Positions 25,428 to 34,710 of a stretch of DNA of 38,781 nt are shown piece by piece. Each line of letters opens with the position of its first letter. Positions within the stretch are counted from its first letter, which is position 1. The translations under genes were made by a program, and so were the position numbers. The stretch lies in assembly GCA_902572515.1 (NCBI GenBank), contig CACGGJ010000011.1, forward strand, positions 1-38,781. The letters run 5' to 3'. Below the pieces are notes generated by a model. The model worked only from the letters and a program-made list of their open reading frames with translations. It was not told where the DNA came from and did not search any database. This stretch comes from an uncultured Pelagibacteraceae bacterium (GTDB lineage Bacteria; Pseudomonadota; Alphaproteobacteria; Pelagibacterales; Pelagibacteraceae).

Positions 25428-26145
25428 CTAATTCTTTCACTAATTCGTCTAATTCAATATCACCATCATAGATAGCTTTTCCGACTATAATGCCTTCAAT
25501 GTTATTATTATTTAATTCTTTGGCCTTTTTAATGTCGTCTATTGAAGAAACTCCTCCAGATATAATTACTGGACAATTAGAGATGTTAGCAACTTTTGCT
25601 GTCTCCTCAAAATTAGGACTTTGCTTCATGCCATCTTTATTGATATCTGTGTAAATCAATCTACTTGCACCAAAATCATTCACCTCTTTTAAATAATCTA
25701 AAGTTAATTTGTTGGAATTTTCTTTCCACCCAGAGACAGATAAATAGCCATCTTTAGCATCTAAACCTAAAGCAATCCTGTTTGGAAATTTTTCACAAGC
25801 TTCTTTTAAAAAGTTTTTATCTCGTATAGCTGCACTTCCTAAAATAACTTTTTCAACACCAGCATCAGTATATTTCTGAATGCTTTCAAAATTTCTTACT
25901 CCTCCACCAACTTCAATTTGAAGATCAAATTTAGAAACTATTTCTTGAATAATATCTAAATTAACTGTTTCACCAGTTAAAGCTCCATCCAAATCAACTA
26001 TATGTAAATTCTTGAAGCCATGTTCTTTATATTTGCCTGCTTGTTCAATTGGGGATATTTCATATTCAGTTTTATTATCGAAGTCTCCTTTAACTAACCT
26101 CACGCATTTTTTATCTTTAATATCTATGGCTGGGAATATTTTCAT
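25420..26145 (-). CDS. hisA: ProFAR isomerase HisA
   Basis: 241 residues. HisA isomerises ProFAR to PRFAR. It is a TIM barrel homologous to HisF: the N-terminal [19 protein letters not shown] carries catalytic Asp8, the phosphate loops are GGGVRN (about 79-84) and ISGGVSS, and [14 protein letters not shown] is the second active-site region. The gene begins directly after hisH (no gap) and overlaps hisF by 8 bp. Confidence 0.97.
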   Translation of the reverse strand: MKIFPAIDIKDKKCVRLVKGDFDNKTEYEISPIEQAGKYKEHGFKNLHIVDLDGALTGETVNLDIIQEIVSKFDLQIEVGGGVRNFESIQKYTDAGVEKVILGSAAIRDKNFLKEACEKFPNRIALGLDAKDGYLSVSGWKENSNKLTLDYLKEVNDFGASRLIYTDINKDGMKQSPNFEETAKVANISNCPVIISGGVSSIDDIKKAKELNNNNIEGIIVGKAIYDGDIELDELVKELDA

Positions 26146-26772
26146 TTACAAATTTATAAAATTATCAATTATTTTAAGTCCAATTTTATCACTCTTTTCA
26201 GGGTGAAATTGTGTTCCAAAGATATTTTCTTTTTCAACAGAGCAAACAATATTTGAAGAATAATCTGTTGTTGCTGAAACTACATTTTTATCCTCTGGCA
26301 CAAATTCATAACTGTGAACAAAATACATGTGTGAATTATTTTCTATATCTTTAAAAATTTTGCTATCTTTAACAATGTTAATTTGGTTCCAGCCAATATG
26401 AGGGAGTTTATATTTTCCATTTTGATTATCTATTTTTGATACTTTACCTGATATCCAACCAAGCCCCTTGGTTTCTGTTTCTTCAAAACCAATATCAGCA
26501 AACATTTGTAATCCAACACAAATTCCAAGAAGAGGTTTTTTGTTATTTATTGCAAACTCATTCAATATATCAACTAAACCACTAATATTATTAAGTGAAT
26601 CAACACAACTTTTAAACGAACCCTGTCCTGGTAAAACAACTTTATCTGAAGATTTAATTTTATTTAAATCTGAAGTTACTTCGATATTTACTTTATCTTT
26701 AGCAACCTCTTTAAAGGAGTTTATTACCGAGCTTATATTGCCCGAATTATAATCAACAATTGTGACGTTCAT
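26146..26772 (-). CDS. hisH: Imidazole glycerol phosphate synthase glutaminase subunit HisH
   Basis: 208 residues. HisH hydrolyses glutamine and channels ammonia to HisF. The class-I glutamine amidotransferase triad is Cys85 (LLGICVGLQMF), His190 and Glu192 (TQFHPEKSD). The oxyanion-region LPGQGSF (47-53) and the N-terminal VDYNSGNISSV are typical. It lies 5 bp after hisB and abuts hisA. Confidence 0.98.
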   Translation of the reverse strand: MNVTIVDYNSGNISSVINSFKEVAKDKVNIEVTSDLNKIKSSDKVVLPGQGSFKSCVDSLNNISGLVDILNEFAINNKKPLLGICVGLQMFADIGFEETETKGLGWISGKVSKIDNQNGKYKLPHIGWNQINIVKDSKIFKDIENNSHMYFVHSYEFVPEDKNVVSATTDYSSNIVCSVEKENIFGTQFHPEKSDKIGLKIIDNFINL

Positions 26773-26777
26773 TAAAC

Positions 26778-27368
26778 TTATAATGAGCCTTTAGTGGATG
26801 GAATGCTTTTTTTATTTCTTGGATCCATCTCTAATGCAGCTCTTAATGATCTTGCTAATGCTTTATAACAAGACTCAATTATATGGTGACTATTATCACC
26901 ATAAATATTTTCAACGTGCATTGTAATGCCTGCAGATTGAGAAAATGCCTGGAACCATTCTTTAAATAGTTCCGTGTCCATTTCTCCAAGTTTTTCAACT
27001 TTTAATTTTACTTTCCAAATCAAGTAAGGTCTGTTTGAAACATCAATTGCTACTCTTGTTAAAGTTTCATCCATTGGAATAACTGTGTGAGCATATCTTT
27101 TTATGCCAACAAATTTTTTTGCCGCTTTTTTTAAAGCTTCTCCGATTGCAATACCCGTATCTTCTGTTGTGTGGTGAAGATCGATATGAGTATCCCCTTT
27201 TGCTTTTACTTTTAGATCAATTAAAGAATGTTTTGATAATTGTTCGAGCATATGATCTAGGAAACCTATACCAGTGTCAATTTGGTACTTACCTTTGCCA
27301 TCAATATTTACTTCAACATTAATGCTGGTTTCTTTTGTTTTTCGAGATACTTTTCCTTTTCTAGCCAT
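26778..27368 (-). CDS. hisB: Imidazoleglycerol-phosphate dehydratase HisB
   Basis: 196 residues, the monofunctional dehydratase without the HisB phosphatase domain. It dehydrates imidazole glycerol phosphate to imidazole acetol phosphate. The manganese-binding motifs are complete: [12 protein letters not shown] (36-47), [10 protein letters not shown] (63-72) and DNSHHIIES with His161, His162 and Glu165. It is the first gene of the operon hisB-hisH-hisA-hisF-hisE-HIT-GNAT and is divergent from hslV with 89 bp between starts. Confidence 0.98.
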   Translation of the reverse strand: MARKGKVSRKTKETSINVEVNIDGKGKYQIDTGIGFLDHMLEQLSKHSLIDLKVKAKGDTHIDLHHTTEDTGIAIGEALKKAAKKFVGIKRYAHTVIPMDETLTRVAIDVSNRPYLIWKVKLKVEKLGEMDTELFKEWFQAFSQSAGITMHVENIYGDNSHHIIESCYKALARSLRAALEMDPRNKKSIPSTKGSL

Positions 27369-27379
27369 ATATTTTTAAT

Positions 27380-27408
27380 GGTATACATACATAATCCCGC
27401 TATATCAA
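27380..27408 (-). promoter_or_regulatory. Candidate housekeeping promoter of the his operon
   Basis: Read on the minus strand, TTGATA (27403-27408) is followed after 17 nt by TATACC (27380-27385), 5/6 and 4/6 matches to the -35 and -10 consensus. A start site about 7 nt further would leave only about 5 nt before the hisB ATG at 27368. I see no leader peptide or attenuator, because there is no room for one. Confidence 0.45.
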
Positions 27409-27422
27409 TATCAGTCTGAACA

Positions 27423-27450
27423 CTTGAAGTATCAAAAATAGTCACCATTT
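27423..27450 (+). promoter_or_regulatory. Sigma32 (RpoH)-type heat-shock promoter of hslVU
   Basis: CTTGAA (27423-27428) is followed after 14 nt by CACCATTT (27443-27450), close to the RpoH consensus CTTGAA-N13/14-CCCCATTT. It lies immediately before hslV, a classic heat-shock operon, which supports the call. The predicted start site, about 7 nt past the -10, falls at the hslV ATG (27458). Confidence 0.7.
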
Positions 27451-27457
27451 ATTAAGT

Positions 27458-27973
27458 ATGACAACAATTGTGCTAGTTAGAAAAAATAATGAAGTAGTGG
27501 TTGCTGGTGATGGACAAGTAAGTATGGGAAATACTGTTGTAAAAAGCACAGCTTCAAAAGTCAGAAAAATTGAAAAAAGAGATGTGGTTGCTGGGTTTGC
27601 AGGATCTACTGCAGATGCATTAACCTTATTTGAGAGATTAGAAGGTAAATTAGAAAAACATGCAGGTAACTTATCTAGAGCTGCTGTTGAGTTAGCTAAA
27701 GATTGGCGAACAGATAAATATTTACGAAGATTAGAGGCACTAATGGCAGTAGGTGATAAAAAAAATAGCTACATTATTTCTGGAACTGGGGATGTACTTG
27801 AGCCTGAAGGAGATGTAATTGGCATAGGCTCTGGAGGTAATTATGCTCTAGCTGCTGGAAAAGTTTTAATGGAAGGTAATATGTCTGCCGAAGAAGTTGC
27901 TAAAAAAGCAATTAAAGTTGCTGCTGATATATGTGTTTTCACAAACGATAATGTTAAAATTGAAAAAATATAA
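27458..27973 (+). CDS. hslV: ATP-dependent protease peptidase subunit HslV (ClpQ)
   Basis: 171 residues. HslV is the proteasome-like threonine peptidase of the HslUV complex. After removal of Met1 the catalytic nucleophile is Thr2 (MTTIVLVRK). The [13 protein letters not shown] block (17-29), the Lys of STASKVRKI and [16 protein letters not shown] are characteristic. Length is normal for alphaproteobacteria. The stop shares a base with the hslU ATG (TAATG). A sigma32-like promoter lies directly upstream with almost no leader. Confidence 0.98.
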   Translation: MTTIVLVRKNNEVVVAGDGQVSMGNTVVKSTASKVRKIEKRDVVAGFAGSTADALTLFERLEGKLEKHAGNLSRAAVELAKDWRTDKYLRRLEALMAVGDKKNSYIISGTGDVLEPEGDVIGIGSGGNYALAAGKVLMEGNMSAEEVAKKAIKVAADICVFTNDNVKIEKI

Positions 27974-29346
27974 TGGATAATTCAAACGTAACGCAACTTC
28001 ATCCGAAAGACAAAAATCAAAAAGAAGAAGCTTCTTTGGTTAGCTCTTTATCACCAAGAGAAATAGTTTCAGAATTAGACAGATTTGTTGTTGGACAAAA
28101 CAAAGCAAAAAGAGCTGTTGCTGTTGCACTAAGAAATAGATGGAGACGTCAAGCTCTTAAAGGTGAAATGAAAAATGAAGTTTTGCCAAAAAATATTTTG
28201 ATGATCGGACCAACGGGGGTAGGAAAAACAGAAATTTCTAGAAGGTTGTCAAAACTTGCTGAGGCCCCTTTTGTTAAGGTAGAAGCTACAAGATTTACAG
28301 AAGTAGGATATGTTGGAAGAGATGTTGAACAGATAGTAAGAGATTTAATAGAAATTGCTATCTCAATGGAAAAAGTGAAAAAAAGAAAAGAAGTTTTTGC
28401 TCAAGCTCAAAAAGCTGCGGAAGAAAAAGTTTTGGATGCTTTGGTTGGAAAAAAAGCAAGTTTAGCTACAAGAGAAAGCTTTAGAAAAAGATTAAGAAAT
28501 GGTGATCTAGATGATAATGAAATTGAAATAGCTGTAAGCGATACTGGTTCTAGTGGAGCCTCTTTTGAAATCCCAGGTATGCCTGGTGCCAATGTTGGTA
28601 TGATTAATATTGGTGAAATGATTGGCAAGTCGATGGGGAATAAAGAAAAAAAGAAAAAAATGACTGTAAAAGAATCTCACGAAATTTTAATTAATGATGA
28701 GTCGGATAAATTAATAGAACAAGATAAGATTATTAAAGCAGCTAAACTTTCAACCGAAAACAATGGAATAGTTTTTCTAGATGAAATCGACAAAATCTCT
28801 GCAAGAACAGATAGGGTTGGTGGGGATGTTTCTAGAGAAGGTGTCCAAAGAGATTTGCTGCCTTTAATAGAGGGAACTACTGTAAATACTAAACATGGTC
28901 CAATTAAAACAGATCACATTTTATTTATTGCTTCAGGAGCATTTCAGCTTGCAAAACCGTCTGATTTATTGCCTGAACTACAAGGAAGATTACCAATTAG
29001 AGTTGAGTTAGAAGCATTAACTAGTGAAGATTTCAAAAGAATTTTAAGAGAGCCAGATTTTAGCTTGATAAAACAGTATGTGGCTCTTTTGAAAACAGAA
29101 AATGTTGACCTTGAATTTTCAGATGATGGTATTGATGCCATTGCCAATATAGCTTCAGAGGTAAATGCTACAGTTGAGAATATTGGAGCTAGAAGATTGC
29201 ATACTATAATTGAAAAAATATTAGATGAAATAAGTTTTAATGCCACTGACAGGGCTGGGGAAAAGATAGTTATTGATAAAGAATATATTAATAGAAATTT
29301 AGACACTTTGGTGAAAGATACAGATCTTTCAAAATTTATTTTATAA
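27973..29346 (+). CDS. hslU: ATP-dependent unfoldase subunit HslU (ClpY)
   Basis: 457 residues. HslU is the AAA+ hexamer that unfolds substrates for HslV. Walker A GPTGVGKT is at 79-86 and Walker B IVFLDE at 266-271. The family-specific I domain (about 115-240) lies between them. [24 protein letters not shown] and the C-terminal DLSKFIL, which docks into HslV, are present. A 27-residue polar extension precedes [10 protein letters not shown], slightly longer than usual. The last 6 bp overlap the convergent Smr gene. Confidence 0.98.
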   Translation: MDNSNVTQLHPKDKNQKEEASLVSSLSPREIVSELDRFVVGQNKAKRAVAVALRNRWRRQALKGEMKNEVLPKNILMIGPTGVGKTEISRRLSKLAEAPFVKVEATRFTEVGYVGRDVEQIVRDLIEIAISMEKVKKRKEVFAQAQKAAEEKVLDALVGKKASLATRESFRKRLRNGDLDDNEIEIAVSDTGSSGASFEIPGMPGANVGMINIGEMIGKSMGNKEKKKKMTVKESHEILINDESDKLIEQDKIIKAAKLSTENNGIVFLDEIDKISARTDRVGGDVSREGVQRDLLPLIEGTTVNTKHGPIKTDHILFIASGAFQLAKPSDLLPELQGRLPIRVELEALTSEDFKRILREPDFSLIKQYVALLKTENVDLEFSDDGIDAIANIASEVNATVENIGARRLHTIIEKILDEISFNATDRAGEKIVIDKEYINRNLDTLVKDTDLSKFIL

Positions 29347-29757
29347 TTTATTTTTTTTTAAATAAATATAAAAAGCTCCGCTTCCACCATCTTCGATTCT
29401 GGCATCTGTTATTTCGTTAATCATACTCATCAAACTACCACTATTTGAGATAAACTCTGGAACTGAATATTTCAAAATACCTAGATCTTTTGAAACATAT
29501 GGATCTTTCTCGTTTTCAGAATGAAGACCTTTTCCAGTAACAACAATTAGTTTGTTAACATTTTCCAAAAATGCTTTATTTATAAAACTTTCAATAGCTT
29601 TATTTGCTTCATCTAAAGAATAACCATGCAAATCTATTGATCTTGTTTTAATTATTCGTTTAATTTGAACTTTTGAGTCTTTATCAGGTAATTTTTCATT
29701 ACTTTTAACAAAATTCTCCCAATCCTTTGTATTTTTATTTGAAATATTATCGTTCAA
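29341..29757 (-). CDS. Smr-domain protein
   Basis: 138 residues with a C-terminal Smr (MutS2-related) domain: the DLHG motif in [20 protein letters not shown] and the [10 protein letters not shown] loop are both clear. Stand-alone Smr proteins are known or suspected nucleases acting on DNA or RNA. The N-terminal 45 residues are polar and probably disordered. The gene starts directly after the Tim44-like gene ends (29757/29758), a pairing conserved in alphaproteobacteria. Confidence 0.93.
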   Translation of the reverse strand: MNDNISNKNTKDWENFVKSNEKLPDKDSKVQIKRIIKTRSIDLHGYSLDEANKAIESFINKAFLENVNKLIVVTGKGLHSENEKDPYVSKDLGILKYSVPEFISNSGSLMSMINEITDARIEDGGSGAFYIYLKKNKL

Positions 29758-30354
29758 TTATGTTAAAATATTAACAAGCTGCCAATTTGGGTTTGAAGAT
29801 GTTGTGTCTCTCGAAAATACCCACGTATCATAAATCTTCTTTACTTTTTCTGGGTCACCAGACACAATTTTTTTGTCCTTATCCCTAATACAAGTAATTA
29901 CTTCAGCTATAAAATTCACGGTTACATTTAAAATTTTTCCAATTTTTTTATGCTCTTTTATTATCGCAGAATTTACTCCAATAAATGTAATTTCAGCATA
30001 GTGTCCTCTTGAGCTTCTTTCTTTAAGCGCTTTATTAAACTGATTATATATTTCATTGTTCAAGAGTGATCTACTGGTAGTTATTTTATTATCATTGTCG
30101 CTAAAATCAGTAATAACTGTTTCATATGCGATCTTAGCCCCTTTTAAAAACTCTTTCTGAGCTTCATCATCGAATTTCCCATTAATTTTTTTTGTCTGTT
30201 CTTGATTTATTGTTTTTAATACTTCTTTAAACTGAGAAGGTGCTTTACCTTCAAAACCCGTTCTTTTACCAAGTATTCCTCTTAGCCTCAGAAATATGAA
30301 GCCAGCAATCATTGCTAACAAAATGATGTCTATGTATTCAAAACTATAACTCAT
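29758..30354 (-). CDS. Tim44-like domain protein (TimA type)
   Basis: 198 residues. A single N-terminal membrane helix (about 8-24) is followed by a short linker (GKRTGFEGKAPSQ) and a Tim44-like domain, ending in VKKIYDTWVFSRDTTSSNPNWQLVNI, the typical family finish. In mitochondria Tim44 tethers the import motor; bacterial homologues are membrane-anchored and of unclear function, often near secB and fxsA as here. It is divergent from fxsA (60 bp) and followed by the Smr gene without a gap. Confidence 0.93.
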   Translation of the reverse strand: MSYSFEYIDIILLAMIAGFIFLRLRGILGKRTGFEGKAPSQFKEVLKTINQEQTKKINGKFDDEAQKEFLKGAKIAYETVITDFSDNDNKITTSRSLLNNEIYNQFNKALKERSSRGHYAEITFIGVNSAIIKEHKKIGKILNVTVNFIAEVITCIRDKDKKIVSGDPEKVKKIYDTWVFSRDTTSSNPNWQLVNILT

Positions 30355-30414
30355 AGAAATTTATAGTAATTACTCTGTTGATTAATTTCAACCAGCAATT
30401 TAGATTAAGGACAA

Positions 30415-30840
30415 ATGAACTCATTTTTATTAGCGATAATATTAGTTCCAATTATTGAAATTTATCTTTTAATTAAGATTGGATCCAAAATAGGTGCATT
30501 ATCAACAATTTTACTAATTTTTACCACTGCAATAGTTGGTGTTTATTATGCAAAATACGAGGGTCTAAATACTCTTAAATCAGGTTTTGCTCAATTGAGC
30601 AAAAATGAAACTCCTACATATGAGGTTTTGTCAGGTGCAGCAATTGCATTTGCGGCCCTATTGTTAATAGTCCCGGGATTTGCAACTGATGTTATGGGTT
30701 TTCTACTAATTTTTCCTTTAAGCAGAAAAATAATATTTGAAAGGTTTTCAAAAAAATTCCCTCCAAAAAAACAGGAAAGAAATAATTTTATTGATGGAGA
30801 ATTTGAAGATATAGAAGATGATAATGACAAAAAAATATAA
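30415..30840 (+). CDS. fxsA: FxsA family membrane protein
   Basis: 141 residues with about three or four hydrophobic segments in the first 105 residues. The N-terminal LVPIIEIYLLIKIGSKIGALSTILLIFTTAIVG block and the ALLLIVPGFATDVMGFLLIFPLSR block are the family signature. In E. coli, FxsA overproduction interferes with exclusion of phage T7 by the F plasmid; its normal job is unknown. The tail is charged and cytoplasmic. A ribosome site AAGGA lies 3 nt before the ATG. The end overlaps the secB start by up to 23 bp. Confidence 0.92.
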   Translation: MNSFLLAIILVPIIEIYLLIKIGSKIGALSTILLIFTTAIVGVYYAKYEGLNTLKSGFAQLSKNETPTYEVLSGAAIAFAALLLIVPGFATDVMGFLLIFPLSRKIIFERFSKKFPPKKQERNNFIDGEFEDIEDDNDKKI

Positions 30841-31246
30841 AGTTTTAGGAAAATATATTAAAGATTTATCTAGCGAAACAAAAGATGTTGAAACATACTT
30901 ATTTGTTAAAGAATATATTTCAAAATACCAGTTAAGTATTGATATAAATTCACGCCCGTTAAAAAATAAACTTATAGAAATAAACACCACCCTTAAGTTT
31001 GAGGATAAAAGCGAAAATGAAAAAAAATCGTATTTTGAAATTATCTTTGCAACAATAATTCAAACAGTTGAAGAAATTAAAGAAAAAAAAGAAATGGAAA
31101 AAATTATTTTATGCGATGTGCAAATAGAAATATACCCAGACTTAGAAAAAGCTTTGCTTAACCTTCTTCATGGTTCAGGCTATCCTAATGTAAAGTTTGA
31201 AAAGAAGGTTGACTTCGAAAAATTATACAATGAAAGACTAAATTAA
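30818..31246 (+). CDS. secB: Protein-export chaperone SecB
   Basis: 142 residues. SecB holds unfolded preproteins and delivers them to SecA. The family features are visible though divergent: VLGKYIKDLSSETKD near the start, INTTLKFEDKSEN in the first third, and C-terminal YPDLEKALLNLLHGSGYPNVKFEKKVDFEKLY. Position between fxsA and dnaQ agrees with other alphaproteobacteria. Two ATGs are possible (30818 and 30824); the first is given. The gene overlaps fxsA by 23 bp in another frame, and its last 4 bp overlap convergent dnaQ. Confidence 0.88.
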   Translation: MIMTKKYKVLGKYIKDLSSETKDVETYLFVKEYISKYQLSIDINSRPLKNKLIEINTTLKFEDKSENEKKSYFEIIFATIIQTVEEIKEKKEMEKIILCDVQIEIYPDLEKALLNLLHGSGYPNVKFEKKVDFEKLYNERLN

Positions 31247-31905
31247 AAATAATTTTTTTTTAATTTGCTTTTTAAATATTCTCTATGATCACTAAGTTCC
31301 TTTGCATTTGGTTTAATAATTTTTTTATAGTACGATTTATCTCCATAGTTTCTATCAATAGTGCTTTCATTTTGAATTTGAAAATCTAAAGTTGGTTCTT
31401 TTTGATCAATTAAATTAATATAAACTTTTGCTAACAAATCACAATCCATCAGGGCTGTGTGATTTTTTCTTCTAGAATTATCAACCCCGTATCTTTTACA
31501 CAAAGCATCGAGACTTACCGACGAACCAGGAAATTTATTTCTTGCTAAAATGAGTGTATCTACTATTTCATTATCTAAATTTTTTTTACCAATTAAACCA
31601 AGCTCATTATTCAGGTGCGCAATATCAAATTCAGCATTATGAATGATTAACCTTTTGTTCTTTATAAAATTTAAAAATTCCTCTTTAATTTCTTTAAATT
31701 TTTTTTTATCTAACAAAAATTCATCTGTATACCCATGAATTGATAAAGCTTTTTCTGATACTTTTCTGCCTGGGTTTAAGTAACAATGAAATTTGTTTTG
31801 TGTTGGCACCAAGTCGTCTAGCTCTATACAGCCTATTTCAACAATTCTATGTCCTTCTTTAACTGATATGCCGGTAGTTTCAGTATCTAAAACGATTTCT
31901 TTCAT
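31243..31905 (-). CDS. dnaQ: DNA polymerase III epsilon subunit DnaQ (proofreading exonuclease)
   Basis: 220 residues. DnaQ is the 3'-5' proofreading subunit. The DEDDh exonuclease motifs are intact: ExoI VLDTETTG with Asp7 and Glu9, ExoII HNAEFDIAHLN, and ExoIII HTALMDCDLLAKVY. The C-terminal tail, which binds the polymerase alpha subunit, is shortish but present. The stop side overlaps secB by 4 bp (convergent) and the start overlaps the coaE end by 4 bp. Confidence 0.96.
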   Translation of the reverse strand: MKEIVLDTETTGISVKEGHRIVEIGCIELDDLVPTQNKFHCYLNPGRKVSEKALSIHGYTDEFLLDKKKFKEIKEEFLNFIKNKRLIIHNAEFDIAHLNNELGLIGKKNLDNEIVDTLILARNKFPGSSVSLDALCKRYGVDNSRRKNHTALMDCDLLAKVYINLIDQKEPTLDFQIQNESTIDRNYGDKSYYKKIIKPNAKELSDHREYLKSKLKKNYF

Positions 31906-32474
31906 TTATTAATTTCTTCTAAAACTTTTTTTATACTTATTTTAACAGATGTTTTTGTAAAATCGTTCTTAATTATAAAATTTGCTTTTGTTTTTTTATA
32001 ATCAATTGGTAATTGAATTTTTTTGAATTTTTTAAAAAGTTTGCTATTAAAATTTTTTCTTTTCATTAATTTTTTTAAAACATCTGATTTTTTAGAATCT
32101 ATAAATACTAAGATATCTCCTTTTTTGTTAAGTTTGTTTTCTAACAGCAGAGGAATGTCTAACACTACAAATTTTTTATTTTTATTTTTTTTTAAAAATA
32201 ATTTCATTTGTTTTCGAACTTCTAAGTGAACAATATTAATAATTTTTTTTAAGTTATTTTTGTTACTTAATATTGCTATACTTATTTCGTTTTTATCTAT
32301 TGGAAATTTAGATATATATCTTGGTAATTTTTTTTTTAATATATTAAAAATTTTTTTATTTTTTTTATAAATTTTTGATACTTCACTATCTGCATTAAAT
32401 ACTGGATATCCAAAATTCTTTGCTACATAGCTTTTTCCCGAACCTATATCTCCTAAAATTCCTATTCTTATCAT
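31902..32474 (-). CDS. coaE: Dephospho-CoA kinase CoaE
   Basis: 190 residues from the ATG at 32474; a TTG one codon upstream would add a single residue. CoaE phosphorylates dephospho-CoA, the last step of CoA synthesis. The P-loop GDIGSGKS (8-15) is followed by the dephospho-CoA site region PVFNADSEV, and VVLDIPLLLENK is the conserved central block. Lysine content is unusually high. The start overlaps the aroE stop (TGATG), so it is coupled to aroE. Confidence 0.95.
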   Translation of the reverse strand: MIRIGILGDIGSGKSYVAKNFGYPVFNADSEVSKIYKKNKKIFNILKKKLPRYISKFPIDKNEISIAILSNKNNLKKIINIVHLEVRKQMKLFLKKNKNKKFVVLDIPLLLENKLNKKGDILVFIDSKKSDVLKKLMKRKNFNSKLFKKFKKIQLPIDYKKTKANFIIKNDFTKTSVKISIKKVLEEINK

Positions 32475-33313
32475 CAATCTAATAATTTAATTACTTCTTC
32501 ATCAATAGTTGGACTGACGCCTGTCCACATTTTAAAAGCTAAATGAGCTTGCCATAAAAACATCATTTTACCATTCATTGTCCTGTTTCCTCTAATTCTA
32601 GCATCTTTAAGAAAATTTGTTTCTTTAGGATTGTAAATTAAATCATAAAACAAGACATCTTTTTTGTTTTTATAATCACTAAAATCAAAATTTAATTTTT
32701 CATCTTTTGTCAGACCCACGCTGGTTGTATTTATTATTAAATCACATAATTCACTTTTTTTTTCCCAATCTATAATTTCGATTGTATCTTTTTTCATTTG
32801 ATAAATGCCAAGGGCTTTATCCCAGAATTTTTTTAACTCTTCCGCCTTACTCCGTGTTCTGTTAGACAAATAAATCTTTTCTGCTCCATCCACTTTTATT
32901 AAAGTGGACAAAATTGAAGGTGTGACACCTCCTGCTCCGATAATTAAAATTTTTTTATCTTTACAATCCCAGTCATTTTCTTCCAAGCTTATTTCAAAGC
33001 CCTGTTGATCTGTATTATATCCAACAACCTTTTCATTTTCTTTTACTAATGTATTTACGGACTTAGTAAATTGAACTTCATACGGGGCTGTATCTATAAA
33101 ATTAAAGATTTCCCTTTTAAAAGGAACGGTTACATTAACTCCTTTAACTTCATCATTCTTAATTTGCTCAACAATTTTTTTTAAATCCTTTTTCTCTACT
33201 TTTTTTTTTTCATAAATTGAGTCAAAAAATCTATATTTTTTAAACCAATAATTATGCAACAGTGGAGATAAAGAATGTGCTATTGGATTACCAATTACCA
33301 AATATTTATTCAT
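32474..33313 (-). CDS. aroE: Shikimate dehydrogenase AroE
   Basis: 279 residues. AroE reduces 3-dehydroshikimate with NADPH in aromatic amino acid synthesis. SHSLSP-equivalent AHSLSPLLHNYWF (12-24) binds shikimate; the catalytic Lys66 lies in NVTVPFKRE and Asp102 in GYNTDQQGF. The nucleotide-binding IIGAGGVTPSIL and the NRTRSKAEEL motif are present, the latter typical of NADP preference. Its start overlaps maf by 8 bp. Confidence 0.97.
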   Translation of the reverse strand: MNKYLVIGNPIAHSLSPLLHNYWFKKYRFFDSIYEKKKVEKKDLKKIVEQIKNDEVKGVNVTVPFKREIFNFIDTAPYEVQFTKSVNTLVKENEKVVGYNTDQQGFEISLEENDWDCKDKKILIIGAGGVTPSILSTLIKVDGAEKIYLSNRTRSKAEELKKFWDKALGIYQMKKDTIEIIDWEKKSELCDLIINTTSVGLTKDEKLNFDFSDYKNKKDVLFYDLIYNPKETNFLKDARIRGNRTMNGKMMFLWQAHLAFKMWTGVSPTIDEEVIKLLD

Positions 33314-33893
33314 AATTTTTTAAATAATCTTTAATTTTGTCAATAGGAAGGCCCATAATTGTATTCTCGTTTCCTTCAATTTTTGAGAACAAATGTCTGC
33401 CCTCACCTTCAATTTGATAAACATTATAAGCATATAGTGCTTCATCAGATATTTTGTTTAAATAATTCTTTAGCTCATCTTCAGTAAAATTTTTCATAGT
33501 TAATTTTGCCTTATCAGTATAGTTCCAAATCATTGATCCATTTTTTGATATGCAAACAGAACTAATTAATAAATGTGATTTACCATTAAGTTTTCTTAAT
33601 ATTTGAATTGCCTCTTCTCTGTTTTCTGGCTTAGATATTAATTCCCCCTCCAAATCTATCACGCTATCTGCTCCTAAAACTATTTTATCATTATTTTTCA
33701 TACTAACTTTGTTTGCTTTCAATTCGGCTAGGTTTTTTGAAATTATTTCTGAGCTTGCTTGTTCTTTTAACAGACTGTCTTTAACAGGATCTTCGTCTAC
33801 GTTTGATAGCTCAACAACACACTCTATATCGTTTTTATTTAAAATATCTTTTCTAACTTTGCTTTTAGACGCAAGAATGATTTTATTTTGCAT
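33306..33893 (-). CDS. maf: Maf family nucleoside triphosphate pyrophosphatase
   Basis: 195 residues. Maf proteins hydrolyse non-canonical or modified nucleotides such as dTTP/UTP analogues. The N-terminal signature ILASKSKVRKDIL matches the family (ASxSxxRxxIL), and GADSVIDLEGELISKPENREEA contains the catalytic Asp region. IEGEGRHLFSKIEGNENTIMGLP is the usual C-terminal motif. The gene overlaps ppsR by 11 bp at its start and aroE by 8 bp at its end. Confidence 0.95.
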   Translation of the reverse strand: MQNKIILASKSKVRKDILNKNDIECVVELSNVDEDPVKDSLLKEQASSEIISKNLAELKANKVSMKNNDKIVLGADSVIDLEGELISKPENREEAIQILRKLNGKSHLLISSVCISKNGSMIWNYTDKAKLTMKNFTEDELKNYLNKISDEALYAYNVYQIEGEGRHLFSKIEGNENTIMGLPIDKIKDYLKNYE

Positions 33894-34710
33894 TATTTAA
33901 ATATATTTCATGAATTTTAATTATTGAAGCAGCGGTTTCTTCAACTGACTTCCTTGTTACATCTATAAGGGGCCATTTATATTTTTGAAATGTTTTTTTA
34001 GCTTCTAATACCTCTTTTTTTATATTTTCTAAATCTGTGTATTGTATATTCTCTGTCTCTTTTAAAGAATTCATTCTATTTTTTCTCAAATCAGCCAGTC
34101 TTTCAGGTTCAGTACTTAGTCCTACTACACAAGCCATTTTTGGATTTTTTTTAAGATTTTCAGGCAATGAATTTTCGTTTACTAGAGGAATGTTTGATGT
34201 CTTAAATCCTTTATTGGCCAAATAAATAGATGTGGGTGTCTTGCTTGTTCTGCTTACTCCAACAAGAATAATGTCTGATTTATGTACTTCATTTATTAAA
34301 TTTCCGTCATCATGATTCATCGTAAATTGAATTGCTTCAATTCTGTCATAATACTCTTCATTCAATATATGTTGACCGCTTGGCTCGTGAGTTGCCTTCT
34401 GATTAAGAATTTTTGAAAAGTTTAAAATCAAATTTCCCAAAACACCAAAACATGGAATATTTTTATCCTCACTCGCGTTCGCAAGGTATTTGGCTAAGTT
34501 GTTGTCCACGATTGTATATAAAATTATTGAATTTTCATTTTTTTTTGCATCCTCTAGAATTTTTAAAATTTGATTTTCTGTTCTTGTAAAAGAGTAAGAA
34601 TGAACCTTATATTCTATATTCAAAAATTGAGCCTTCAGAGCTAAAAATATTCTATCTAAGGTCTCACCCGTTGAGTCAGAGATTAAATATATTTGATATG
34701 TATTACTCAT
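33883..34710 (-). CDS. ppsR: Pyruvate phosphate dikinase/PEP synthase regulatory protein (DUF299)
   Basis: 275 residues. The family has ADP-dependent kinase and Pi-dependent phosphorylase activity on PPDK or PEP synthase, switching them off and on. Conserved parts are ISDSTGETLDRI (10-21), the P-loop GVSRTSKT (151-158), and the C-terminal RKSVEETAASIIKIH. The orthologue in Rickettsia (RP001) and Caulobacter flanks the replication origin opposite hemE, exactly as here. Whether it acts on PPDK or PEP synthase cannot be told. Confidence 0.93.
   Translation of the reverse strand: MSNTYQIYLISDSTGETLDRIFLALKAQFLNIEYKVHSYSFTRTENQILKILEDAKKNENSIILYTIVDNNLAKYLANASEDKNIPCFGVLGNLILNFSKILNQKATHEPSGQHILNEEYYDRIEAIQFTMNHDDGNLINEVHKSDIILVGVSRTSKTPTSIYLANKGFKTSNIPLVNENSLPENLKKNPKMACVVGLSTEPERLADLRKNRMNSLKETENIQYTDLENIKKEVLEAKKTFQKYKWPLIDVTRKSVEETAASIIKIHEIYLNNAK

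Noticed and set aside
28407-29306. Open frames of 73 and 120 codons on the minus strand inside hslU
   Set aside because: hslU is intact and conserved over this stretch; these are antisense shadows with no start signals or family resemblance.
29341-29375. AT-only inverted repeat at the hslU/Smr junction as a bidirectional terminator
   Set aside because: The stem has only A-T pairs and lies inside the Smr coding end, so it would be too weak to call.
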